The notes below the pieces were generated by a model. The model made no database searches, was not told where the DNA came from, and saw only the letters and a program-made list of their open reading frames with translations. This document shows, piece after piece, positions 6,886 to 13,698 of a stretch of DNA of 22,252 nucleotides; the stretch's first letter is position 1; the number at the start of each line of letters is the position of its first letter. This stretch comes from WVXT01 sp964345635 (GTDB lineage Bacteria > UBA6262 > WVXT01), in the NCBI GenBank assembly GCA_964345635.1, contig CAYFRM010000072.1:1-22252 (forward strand), in the 5' to 3' direction. Made by a program: the position numbers and the translations under genes.

Positions 6886-6979
6886 TACACCAAATCACCT
6901 CCCATTAGGGGCATATGGCTCTTCACAGACTATTTTTAAATGTTGGGAATTAAAGGCAAATTCACATAAGGAGGGTTTT
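6709..6979. other. Unusual 271-bp gap between rplE and rpsN with inverted repeats
   Basis: No forward-strand gene is convincing here. Inverted pairs are visible: GCCAAAAATC at 6794-6803 with GATTTTTGGC at 6857-6866, enclosing CCGAAA at 6815-6820 with TTTCGG at 6835-6840. Two small palindromes, GAGCA-ATA-TGCTC and TGCTC-TTT-GAGCA, lie just upstream, their arms also being complementary to each other. The region looks like an inserted non-coding or decayed element, or a structured leader for the rpsN-rpsH part of the operon. Neither can be decided from one sequence. Confidence 0.55.
6968..6975 (+). promoter_or_regulatory. Strong SD of rpsN deciding the TTG start
   Basis: AAGGAGGG lies 4 nt before TTG at 6980. 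The open frame extends upstream to 6878, but those residues do not resemble S14. Confidence 0.8.
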
Positions 6980-7165
6980 TTGGCGAAGAAGAGTTTAGTT
7001 GCTAAGGCCAAACGGGCAGCAAAGTTTGGTACGAGAAAATATAATCGCTGCCGTCTTTGCGGTAGGTCACGAGGATATATGCGCGACTTTGCGCTGTGCA
7101 GGATCTGCTTTCGCAAGTTGGCGCGGCAGGGAGAAATCCCGGGCGTGATAAAATCCAGCTGGTAA
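6980..7165 (+). CDS. rpsN: 30S ribosomal protein S14, zinc-binding short form
   Basis: A 61-residue type-Z S14, exactly the length of that form. S14 binds the 16S rRNA head and completes 30S assembly. It starts (TTG) with AKKSLVAKAKRAAKFG and has CRLC at residues 24-27 and CRIC at 40-43, the zinc ligands, then the terminal GEIPGVIKSSW. The start is fixed by family length and the SD. It is followed by rpsH after 14 bp. Confidence 0.97.
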   Translation: MAKKSLVAKAKRAAKFGTRKYNRCRLCGRSRGYMRDFALCRICFRKLARQGEIPGVIKSSW

Positions 7166-7179
7166 AAGGAGGAAATAGA

Positions 7180-7578
7180 TTGTCTATTTCTGATCCCATT
7201 GCAGATATGCTTACGAGGATTCGCAATGCCAATCAGAAGATGAAGGGAAAAGTAGATATTCCCGCATCAAAGCTGAAAGAGAAAGTAGTAAAAGTTCTAA
7301 AAGAAGAGGGATATATAGCTAACTATAAGTTTATCTCCGACCGCAAACAGGGAATTTTGAGGGTTTATCTGAAATATACGCCCGAGCAGGAGAGAGTTAT
7401 TAAGGGTTTGCGGCGAATCTCTCGGCCGGGAAGAAGATTTTATTGCGCGTCGGATGAGCTTCCCAGAGTATACAGGGGGCTGGGCGTGGCGATTATTTCA
7501 ACTTCTCAGGGAGTGATGACTGCCAGGAAATGCCGACAGGCAAAACTCGGCGGAGAAGTAATCTGTTATGTGTGGTGA
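7180..7578 (+). CDS. rpsH: 30S ribosomal protein S8
   Basis: A 132-residue S8, a primary 16S rRNA-binding protein and, in E. coli, the translational repressor of the spc operon. It starts SISDPIADMLTRIRNAN and ends STSQGVMTARKCRQAKLGGEVICYVW, both diagnostic. The start is TTG at 7180 with AAGGAGG at 7166-7172, 7 nt upstream. The frame is open further upstream to 7096, overlapping rpsN, but those residues are not S8-like. Confidence 0.97.
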   Translation: MSISDPIADMLTRIRNANQKMKGKVDIPASKLKEKVVKVLKEEGYIANYKFISDRKQGILRVYLKYTPEQERVIKGLRRISRPGRRFYCASDELPRVYRGLGVAIISTSQGVMTARKCRQAKLGGEVICYVW

Positions 7579-7583
7579 GGGAA

Positions 7584-8150
7584 ATGTCCAGGATAGGTAA
7601 GAAACCGATTGTCGTGCCCGAGGGAGTAGAAGTAAAAATAACGGGCGACCTCGTGGAAGTGAGCGGTCCTTTAGGAAAACTAACCCAGAAATTATATCCT
7701 AAAATAAAAGTTACCAAAAAGGACGGTCAAATCTTTGTAGAAAGGCTTTCCCATAGTAAATACTTTCGTTCGCTCCACGGATTGGCGCGCAGTCTTATAA
7801 ATAATCTGGTTATAGGAGTAACCAAGGGCTTCCGGAAAGAACTGGTTATTACCGGCATGGGTTATAGAGCAAAGTTAGAGGGTAGAGTATTGAATTTACA
7901 ATTGGGTTATTCTCATCCCGTAAAATTTTCCTTACCGGAGGGGATTGAGGTAAAAGTGGAAAAGCAGACGCAAATTATGGTCTCCGGGATTGATAAGCAA
8001 CTGGTGGGTGAAGTTGCTGCTGAAATAAGGAGATTCCGACCGCCTGAGCCTTATAAGGGGAAAGGAATACGATATAAAGACGAGCATATAAAAAGAAAAG
8101 TAGGCAAAGCTGCCGCCGTGAGTGCCGGAGCTGCTAAAGGAGGAAAGTAG
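7584..8150 (+). CDS. rplF: 50S ribosomal protein L6
   Basis: A 188-residue L6 near the factor-binding site of the large subunit. It begins MSRIGKKPIVVPEGVEVKI and shows GPLGKL, the GVTKGFRKELVITGMGYRAKLEG segment between its two similar domains, and FRPPEPYKGKGIRYKDE near the end. The C-terminus carries a short Ala/Gly/Lys extension after the usual end. The ATG at 7584 is chosen over an upstream in-frame ATG at 7530 because it matches the family and follows GTGAGGG. It lies 5 bp after rpsH. Confidence 0.97.
   Translation: MSRIGKKPIVVPEGVEVKITGDLVEVSGPLGKLTQKLYPKIKVTKKDGQIFVERLSHSKYFRSLHGLARSLINNLVIGVTKGFRKELVITGMGYRAKLEGRVLNLQLGYSHPVKFSLPEGIEVKVEKQTQIMVSGIDKQLVGEVAAEIRRFRPPEPYKGKGIRYKDEHIKRKVGKAAAVSAGAAKGGK
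8136..8143 (+). promoter_or_regulatory. Strong SD of rplR deciding the TTG start
   Basis: AAAGGAGG, inside the end of rplF, lies 8 nt before TTG at 8152. An ATG at 8122 would overlap rplF by 29 bp and add ten non-family residues. Confidence 0.8.
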
Positions 8151-8151
8151 T

Positions 8152-8511
8152 TTGATTACTCGTTCGGAGCGAAGAAAAAGTAGACACCTGAGAATAACAA
8201 AGAAGATTTACGGGACGAAATCTCATCCCCGATTATGTGTCTATAGAAGCTTACGGCACATTTATGCCCAGATAGTGGATGACCAGCGGGGCAGGACGAT
8301 TGTGGCAGCTTCCACGCTTTCTCCGGAAATCAAGAAGAAAGTCGGGAAAATGAAAAAGACCCAGGCGGCAACCGTGGTGGGAGAACTAATCGCCGAGAAG
8401 TCGAAAGCCTCGGGTGTTAGCAGGGTATCGTTCGACAAGAGCGGATATGATTACCACGGGAGAATAAAGAGCCTGGCTGAGGCCTGCCGCAAAGGCGGAT
8501 TGAAGTTTTGA
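8152..8511 (+). CDS. rplR: 50S ribosomal protein L18
   Basis: A 119-residue L18, which with L5 binds 5S rRNA in the central protuberance. It has RRKSRHLRITKKIYGTKSHPRLCVYRSLRHIYAQIVDD, then a basic central part and the C-terminal FDKSGYDYHGRIKSLAEACRKGGLKF, all typical. The start is TTG with a strong SD. It begins 1 bp after rplF and is followed by a 155-bp gap filled mostly by a nested palindromic element. Confidence 0.97.
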   Translation: MITRSERRKSRHLRITKKIYGTKSHPRLCVYRSLRHIYAQIVDDQRGRTIVAASTLSPEIKKKVGKMKKTQAATVVGELIAEKSKASGVSRVSFDKSGYDYHGRIKSLAEACRKGGLKF

Positions 8512-8515
8512 AAAA

Positions 8516-8634
8516 TGTAGCTGCAGAGCGAAAGCTCTGCATTGTAGGGGCGACACTCTGTGGTCGCCCAAAAGGAAGGGACGGCACGGAGTCCGTCCCC
8601 TACAGAGAAGCAAAGCTTACGCTTTGCGGCTACA
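8516..8634. repeat. Nested multi-hairpin element between rplR and rpsE
   Basis: The element is bounded by TGTAGC (8516-8521) and its complement GCTACA (8629-8634). Inside are GCAGAGC/GCTCTGC with a GAAA loop (8523-8540), an inner unit bounded by TGTAGGGG (8543-8550) and CCCCTACA (8597-8604) that itself contains GGGCGAC/GTCGCCC and GGGACGG/CCGTCCC hairpins, and finally GCAAAGC/GCTTTGC with a TTAC loop (8610-8627). All stems are perfect 6-8 bp. It looks like one palindromic repeat inserted in another. No transposase is encoded; it may be non-autonomous or an RNA structural element. Confidence 0.85.
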
Positions 8635-8666
8635 ATCGAATATTGAAAGGATAGAGGAGAAACAAG

Positions 8667-9161
8667 TTGGCAAGGATCAATGCAGAGGGTTCGGAACTAA
8701 AACAGATAGTTGTAAGCGTCAATAGAGTAGCTAAAGTAGTTAAGGGAGGCAAAAGGTTCGGGTTTACCGCGCTGGTAGTTGTGGGGGATGGGAATGGTCA
8801 TGTGGGTTGCGGAATGGGCAAGGCAAGGGAAGTTCAGGCTGCTATTCAGAAGGGAACAGCGAGAGCGGAAAAGAATCTCGTTGCTATTCCTCTTAAGGGC
8901 AGTACCATTCCTCATGAGATAATTGGCATATTCGGAGCTGGCCGGGTGCTGCTGAAGCCTGCCAGCCCGGGAACCGGTATAATAGCCGGCGGTCCGGTAA
9001 GGGCAGTAGTGGAGGCAGCGGGCATAAAGGATATTCTCACCAAGTCGCTTAAGTCGAAGAATCCTATCAATGTAGTCTATGCCACTATGCAGGGACTGGA
9101 GAGTCTCCGGACGAAGGAGATGGTTGCAGACCTTAGAGGCAAGAAGGCAGAAGAATTGTGA
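8667..9161 (+). CDS. rpsE: 30S ribosomal protein S5
   Basis: A 164-residue S5, which lies at the mRNA entry and decoding side of the small subunit. It shows VSVNRVAKVVKGGKRFGFTALVVVGDGNGHVGCGMGKAREV, then IPHEIIGIFGAGRVLLKPASPGTGIIAGGPVRAVVEAAGIKDILTKSLKS in family order. The start is TTG at 8667, preceded by GAGGAG. Only 11 bp separate it from rplO, so there is no room for rpmD (L30), which normally lies between them. Confidence 0.97.
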   Translation: MARINAEGSELKQIVVSVNRVAKVVKGGKRFGFTALVVVGDGNGHVGCGMGKAREVQAAIQKGTARAEKNLVAIPLKGSTIPHEIIGIFGAGRVLLKPASPGTGIIAGGPVRAVVEAAGIKDILTKSLKSKNPINVVYATMQGLESLRTKEMVADLRGKKAEEL

Positions 9162-9172
9162 AGGGCGGATAA

Positions 9173-9619
9173 ATGAAACTTTCAGAACTCACCCCTGATA
9201 CCGGCAGTAAACATAAGAAGAAAAGAGTAGGCCGCGGCCCTGGTTCCGGTCATGGTGGCACAAGCGGCCGGGGGACTAAAGGGCAGAGAAGCCGCTCCGG
9301 GGGAGGAGTGCGCCTCGGATTCGAAGGGGGCCAGATGCCGCTTATTCGGCGCCTCCCCAAGAGAGGATTTACCAGAATCTTCAAGAAAGAATACAATATA
9401 GTAAATTTGAGAAGTCTGGAAGAGAAATTTAGTGATAACGAGGAAGTTACCGCTTCTACCCTTAAAGAGAAGGGACTGGTGAAAAAGGGTTTGCCGGTAA
9501 AGATTCTGGGAAGCGGGGAGATAACAAAAAAGTTAAAGGTAAAAGTGGCTGGCTTCAGCAAAAGTGCCAGAGAAAAGATTCTGAAAGCCGGGGGCAGCGC
9601 GGAAATTTTGGAGAAATAG
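9173..9619 (+). CDS. rplO: 50S ribosomal protein L15
   Basis: A 148-residue L15 that binds 23S rRNA late in assembly. It begins MKLSELTPDTGSKHKKKRVGRGPGSGHGGTSGRGTKGQRSRSGGG, then GFEGGQMPLIRRLPKRGF, followed by the C-terminal domain ending KAGGSAEILEK. Normal length. It directly follows rpsE and is followed 11 bp later by secY, the usual partner order. Confidence 0.98.
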   Translation: MKLSELTPDTGSKHKKKRVGRGPGSGHGGTSGRGTKGQRSRSGGGVRLGFEGGQMPLIRRLPKRGFTRIFKKEYNIVNLRSLEEKFSDNEEVTASTLKEKGLVKKGLPVKILGSGEITKKLKVKVAGFSKSAREKILKAGGSAEILEK

Positions 9620-9630
9620 GAGAATTATCA

Positions 9631-10965
9631 ATGTTAAAGAGCGTAGGCGATATTTTCAAAATACCGGAATTGAAAAAGAAGATACTGTTTACTCTGGGGA
9701 TTTTAGCGGTATACAGATTGGGCGCAGCTATACCTACTCCGGGAATCGATGCTTCCGCTTTGAAAGCTTTTTTTGAGACTCAAAGAGGGACGCTGTTCGG
9801 CTTTTTGGATATGTTCTCCGGAGGAGCTCTCAACAGGTTATCTATCTTCTCTTTAGGCATTATGCCTTATATTAATGCTTCTATTATTATGTCTCTTCTA
9901 CAGACAGCCGTTCCCTATCTTGAGAGATTGTCCAAAGAGGGAGAATTTGGCAGAAGAAAGATTACTCAGATAACCCGTTACGCCACGCTGTTCATAGCCG
10001 CCATCCAGTCTTTCGGATTGACTTTCTGGATGCAATCGATGAGAGCGCCAGGCGGAGCTGCCGTGGTAAAGAATCCCGGTCTCAGTTTTCAATTAATGAC
10101 TATTTTGACCTTGACTACCGGGACTGTGTTTATTATGTGGCTGGGAGAGCAGATTACCGAGAGGGGCGTAGGAAACGGGATATCCCTTATCATCTTTGCC
10201 GGCATCGTAGACAGGTTGCCGGTAGCAGTGGGAAATACTTTTCGCCTATTCCGCAGTGAAGAGATGACCCTCTTTGGAGTCCTGTTTTTGGCGACATTGG
10301 TATTTGCCATTACTGCCGTCGTAGTATGGGTGGAGCAGGCGCAGAGAAAGATTCCCGTCCAGTACGCCAAGAGGATTATCGGACGCAAGATGTACGGAGG
10401 GCAGTCCACATTCCTTCCTCTCAAGGTAGACCAGTCGGGAGTAATTGCCGTCATATTTGCTGTGGCCATAATGATGTTCCCGGCAACCGTTGCTCAGTTC
10501 TTCCCCAACGTAGAGTTGATGCAGAAAATTGGCGGGTTTCTCAGACCCGGCCGCTGGCTTTATACGGTTATGTATGGCGGTCTGATTATATTCTTCTGTT
10601 ACTTTTATACCGCAATCACCTTTAATCCCAACGACCTGGCCGAGAATATGAAGAAGTGGGGCGGTTTTATTCCCGGGATAAGGCCGGGACAATCAACAGC
10701 CTTCTATATTGACCGGGTATTGACCAGAATCACTCTGGCCGGCGCGTTATTCGTGGTCTGTATTGCGGTTCTTCCGCAATATCCTATAGGATGGGTTAAT
10801 GCTCCTCCCATGCTTGCCACCATTTTCGGAGGGACTGCCATACTAATCGTGGTGGGCGTTGCTTTGGACACTATAGGGCAGATAGAATCTCATCTGATTA
10901 TGCGCCATTACGAAGGGTTTATGAAGAAGGGAAGAATCAAAGGAAGATATTTCAACATTAAATAA
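9631..10965 (+). CDS. secY: Preprotein translocase channel subunit SecY
   Basis: A 444-residue integral membrane protein, normal for the family; SecY forms the protein-conducting channel with SecE and SecG. Family segments include VYRLGAAIPTPGID near the first helix, FGFLDMFSGGALNRLSIFSLGIMPYINASI at the plug and second helix region, GEQITERGVGNGISLIIFAGI, VEQAQRKIPVQYAKRIIGRKMYGGQSTFLPLKV with the cytosolic loop arginines, NPNDLAENMKKWGGFIPGIRPG, and the C-terminal GQIESHLIMRHYEGFMKKGR. About ten hydrophobic helices are visible. Its place after L15 is the standard one. Confidence 0.98.
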   Translation: MLKSVGDIFKIPELKKKILFTLGILAVYRLGAAIPTPGIDASALKAFFETQRGTLFGFLDMFSGGALNRLSIFSLGIMPYINASIIMSLLQTAVPYLERLSKEGEFGRRKITQITRYATLFIAAIQSFGLTFWMQSMRAPGGAAVVKNPGLSFQLMTILTLTTGTVFIMWLGEQITERGVGNGISLIIFAGIVDRLPVAVGNTFRLFRSEEMTLFGVLFLATLVFAITAVVVWVEQAQRKIPVQYAKRIIGRKMYGGQSTFLPLKVDQSGVIAVIFAVAIMMFPATVAQFFPNVELMQKIGGFLRPGRWLYTVMYGGLIIFFCYFYTAITFNPNDLAENMKKWGGFIPGIRPGQSTAFYIDRVLTRITLAGALFVVCIAVLPQYPIGWVNAPPMLATIFGGTAILIVVGVALDTIGQIESHLIMRHYEGFMKKGRIKGRYFNIK

Positions 10966-10986
10966 TATGATCGAGATTTTTTGGTT

Positions 10987-11637
10987 ATGAAGTTAGTTCT
11001 TTTAGGTCCTCCTGGTAGCGGTAAAGGCACCCAGGCGAAAAGGCTTGCAGAAAAATATGGTCTTCCACATGTTTCCAGCGGAGACATCCTGCGAGCCGGC
11101 TTGCAGGAAGAAGGTTATCTGGATGAAGAGACGCGAGAGATTGTCCGCTCGGGCAGGCTGGTTCCTGACAGGATTGCCGTGGAAATTATAAGGAAGCGAC
11201 TGGGAGAAGAAGATTGCGGGAAAGGGTTCATCCTGGACGGTTTTCCCCGCACGCTTCCCCAGGCAGAATCGTTAAACGGTTTTCTCCAAGAAAACAGTAT
11301 GCCCATCGATAAAGTTCTTTACCTGGAGCTGAGTCAGGAGGAGGCAGTCAAACGGTTGAGTGGCCGGAGGACTTGTCCCCGCTGCGGAGCCACTTTCCAT
11401 TTGGTTTTTAATTCGCCGCGTACTGTGGGTTTATGTGACCGCTGTGGGGCGAAACTGTCTCAGCGTGAAGATGACAAGGAGACGACAGTAAGAGAGAGAA
11501 TGAAGACTTACGAAAAGCAGACTTCTCCTCTTATCGAATATTATCAGAGTCGCGGTCTTCTGGCAAAAATTGATGCCAATAAATCGATAGACGAAGTCTT
11601 TGAGGAGTTGTGTGAAGTACTGGACAGGGGCAGTTGA
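10987..11637 (+). CDS. adk: Adenylate kinase, zinc-LID form
   Basis: A 216-residue enzyme converting AMP and ATP to two ADP. The P-loop GPPGSGKGT is at residues 7-15. The long-form LID domain carries CPRC at 130-133 and CDRC at 150-153, four Cys that bind zinc in many Gram-positive and other bacteria, while E. coli has lost them. Also visible are SSGDILRA, DGFPRTLPQAE and the YQSRGLLAKIDA C-terminal region. A TTG at 10981 is two codons upstream of the ATG at 10987; the ATG gives the usual MKLVLLGPPG beginning and better SD spacing. Lies 21 bp after secY. Confidence 0.96.
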   Translation: MKLVLLGPPGSGKGTQAKRLAEKYGLPHVSSGDILRAGLQEEGYLDEETREIVRSGRLVPDRIAVEIIRKRLGEEDCGKGFILDGFPRTLPQAESLNGFLQENSMPIDKVLYLELSQEEAVKRLSGRRTCPRCGATFHLVFNSPRTVGLCDRCGAKLSQREDDKETTVRERMKTYEKQTSPLIEYYQSRGLLAKIDANKSIDEVFEELCEVLDRGS

Positions 11638-11662
11638 AGAGGGAAGGTGCGGGAAAGTTTAT

Positions 11663-12412
11663 ATGATTATATTGAAATCTACTGAGGAAATAGAGAAAAT
11701 GAGAAGAAGCGGCCGCATTGCTGCCCGGCTTTCTCAGAAGTTAGCAGAAAAAGTAAAACCGGGAATAACTACCGGGGAGCTGGACAGAGTTGCTTCTGCG
11801 TTCATAAAAATGCATAAGGCCCGTCCCGCGTTTCTCGGTTTTCGGGGATTTCCCGCCTCCATCTGCACTTCGGTTAACGATCAGATAGTGCACGGAATTC
11901 CCGGAAGTTACAGGTTGCGCGGAGGAGATATTATCAGTCTCGACTTTGGAGTTATTCACCAGGGTTACTATAGCGACATGGCCATAACTCTACCTGTGGG
12001 AGACATATCCGGAGATGCCCAAAAATTAATAGCGGTTACCAAGAGCGCTTTGGCTAATGGGATTGGCCAAATGGTGCCGGGCAACAGGCTCTACGATATA
12101 TCTTCAGCAATTCAAGAATGCGCCGAAAGTAACGGCTTTTCTGTAGTGAGGGACCTGGTAGGCCACGGAATCGGACAGAAAATGCATGAAGAGCCCCAGA
12201 TTCCCAATTTCGGAAAGAGGTCTACCGGCCCCTACTTGAAAGCAGGCATGGTCTTTGCCCTTGAGCCTATGGTAAATATGGGAGGATATGACATAAGAAC
12301 TCTCGACGACAACTGGACAGTTGTTACTGCTGACGGGAGGCTGTCCTGCCATTTCGAACATACTGTAGCCATCACGGATAACGGCCCGGAGATACTTACC
12401 CAACTCCATTAG
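11663..12412 (+). CDS. map: Type I methionine aminopeptidase
   Basis: A 249-residue metallo-aminopeptidase that removes the initiator Met from nascent proteins. The pita-bread fold ligands are all present: Asp94 in LDFG, Asp105 in YSDMA, His168 in GHGIG, Glu201 in ALEPM and Glu232 in HFEHT, plus the catalytic His77 in HGIP. The start ATG at 11663 matches the family MIxLKSxEEI N-terminus; an open frame starting at 11600 overlaps adk and is rejected. The normal neighbour order secY-adk-map-infA supports the call. Confidence 0.97.
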   Translation: MIILKSTEEIEKMRRSGRIAARLSQKLAEKVKPGITTGELDRVASAFIKMHKARPAFLGFRGFPASICTSVNDQIVHGIPGSYRLRGGDIISLDFGVIHQGYYSDMAITLPVGDISGDAQKLIAVTKSALANGIGQMVPGNRLYDISSAIQECAESNGFSVVRDLVGHGIGQKMHEEPQIPNFGKRSTGPYLKAGMVFALEPMVNMGGYDIRTLDDNWTVVTADGRLSCHFEHTVAITDNGPEILTQLH

Positions 12413-12430
12413 TCATATTCAGGAGGGGCT

Positions 12431-12649
12431 ATGCCCAAGGAAGAAAAGATCGAAGTAGAAGGGACAGTAGTCGAAGCTTTGCCCAATGCTATGTTCAGGG
12501 TTGAGCTGGATAACGGTCATCGAATTTTGGCGCATATTTCCGGCAAGATGAGGATGCATTTCATCAAGATACTGGCGGGAGACAAGGTTAAGGTAGAACT
12601 TTCTCCCTACGACCTGACCAGAGGTAGGATAGTTTATCGTCATAAATAG
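12431..12649 (+). CDS. infA: Translation initiation factor IF-1
   Basis: A 72-residue S1/OB-fold protein of normal length, which binds the ribosomal A-site during initiation. It shows MPKEEKIEVEGTVVEALPNAMFRVELDNGHRILAHISGKMRMHFIKILAGDKVKVELSPYDLTRGRIVYRHK as a continuous family match, given here only as key segments: PNAMFRVELDNGH, HISGKMRMHFIKIL and SPYDLTRGRI. AGGAGGGG lies 4 nt before the ATG. It is followed by rpmJ after 9 bp. Confidence 0.98.
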   Translation: MPKEEKIEVEGTVVEALPNAMFRVELDNGHRILAHISGKMRMHFIKILAGDKVKVELSPYDLTRGRIVYRHK

Positions 12650-12658
12650 AGGTTGTCA

Positions 12659-12772
12659 ATGAAAGTAAGAGCTTCCGTTAAACCAATATGCAAAAAATGC
12701 AAAATAATCAAGAGAAAAGGAGTAATAAAAATAATCTGCAGCAACCCCAGACATAAACAGAAGCAAGGGTAA
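12659..12772 (+). CDS. rpmJ: 50S ribosomal protein L36, zinc form
   Basis: A 37-residue protein, the shortest gene in the window. The product starts MKVRASVKPICKKCKIIKRK and ends CSNPRHKQKQG. It has the Cys11, Cys14, Cys27, His32 zinc-ribbon ligands of the C+ L36 form. The ATG has AGAGGTTG about 3 nt upstream. Position between infA and rpsM is the standard one. Length and ligands match the family exactly. Confidence 0.95.
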   Translation: MKVRASVKPICKKCKIIKRKGVIKIICSNPRHKQKQG

Positions 12773-12790
12773 AAGAGAAAGGAGTAGCGT

Positions 12791-13183
12791 ATGGCTCGTA
12801 TAGCAGGAGTGGAATTACCATCGCAGAAGAGAGTCGAAATCGGTTTAACTTATATTTACGGAATCGGGAGAACTTCCTCCAACGAGATTCTCCATGAGGC
12901 AGGAGTCAACCCTGATACCAGGGTAAAGGACCTGACGGAAAGTGAAATTAACACCATACAAACAATAATCCAGAGAAACTTCCCGGTGGAAGGGGAACTC
13001 AGGCGAACTGTTCAGGGGAACATCAAGAGATTGGTTGATATCGGTTCCTATAGAGGTCTGAGGCACCGCCGGGGATTGCCGGTGCGGGGTCAAAGGACAA
13101 GGACTAATGCTCGCACCAAGCGAGGCAGAAGAAAGACAGTGGGCACTGTAAAGAAAGAGGTAGTAAAGGAAGGAGAAGAATAA
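12791..13183 (+). CDS. rpsM: 30S ribosomal protein S13
   Basis: A 130-residue S13 in the head of the 30S, contacting the P-site tRNA and the 50S subunit. Segments MARIAGVELPSQKRVEIGLTYIYGIGR, KDLTESEI, LRRTVQGNIKRLVDIGSYRGLRHRRGLPVRGQRTRTNART are typical. The C-terminus extends slightly with KKEVVKEGEE, a short charged tail. AAAGGAG lies upstream of the ATG. The 3-bp gap to rpsK implies coupling. Confidence 0.98.
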   Translation: MARIAGVELPSQKRVEIGLTYIYGIGRTSSNEILHEAGVNPDTRVKDLTESEINTIQTIIQRNFPVEGELRRTVQGNIKRLVDIGSYRGLRHRRGLPVRGQRTRTNARTKRGRRKTVGTVKKEVVKEGEE

Positions 13184-13186
13184 AAT

Positions 13187-13687
13187 ATGGCTGACAAGAA
13201 AGATACCCCGGGGAAAAAGGCTGTGACTGAGAATAAAACTGCCTCCGCCAAAAAGACTACGGCGGAGAAAAAAGCCGCTCCCACGAAAAAAGTTGTGACT
13301 GAGAAGAAGACTGCTCCCCCGAAGGAGAAATTGGTAAAACATATCCTTGAAGGCAGGGCATATATCCAGGCTACCTTCAATAATACTCTAATTACCATAA
13401 CTGATAAGAGCGGGAACGCTATTGCCTGGGGTTCGGCGGGAATGACCGGGTTTAAAGGAGCCCGTAAGGGGACTCCCTTCGCTGCCCAATTGGCTGCCTC
13501 AGCAACTGCCAGAAAGGCAATCGAGCAGGGCATGAAACAGGTCTCTGTATTTGTGAAGGGACCCGGGTCGGGCAGGGAAACGGCTATCCGTTCCTTGCAG
13601 GCAGCAGGATTGGAGATTACCAGTATAAAAGACGTAACGCCAATTCCGCATAATGGCTGTCGCCCGCCAAAACAGAGAAGGGTGTAA
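13187..13687 (+). CDS. rpsK: 30S ribosomal protein S11 with Lys/Ala-rich N-terminal extension
   Basis: S11 binds 16S rRNA in the platform near the mRNA exit. The core, from about residue 48, shows HILEGRAYIQATFNNTLITITDKSGNAI, GFKGARKGTPFAAQ and the invariant end VTPIPHNGCRPPKQRRV. The whole protein is 166 residues against about 125-130 in most bacteria. The first 45 or so residues are Lys/Ala/Thr/Pro-rich and contain an imperfect internal duplication (VTENKTA and VTEKKTA, 24 codons apart). The ATG is near the rpsM stop, so the extension is likely translated. No other start codon would restore the usual N-terminus with a good SD. Confidence 0.95.
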   Translation: MADKKDTPGKKAVTENKTASAKKTTAEKKAAPTKKVVTEKKTAPPKEKLVKHILEGRAYIQATFNNTLITITDKSGNAIAWGSAGMTGFKGARKGTPFAAQLAASATARKAIEQGMKQVSVFVKGPGSGRETAIRSLQAAGLEITSIKDVTPIPHNGCRPPKQRRV

Positions 13688-13698
13688 AGGAGGTTGGA

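Noticed and set aside
6878..6979. In-frame extension upstream of rpsN
   Set aside because: Residues before TTG 6980 do not resemble S14, and the SD supports 6980.
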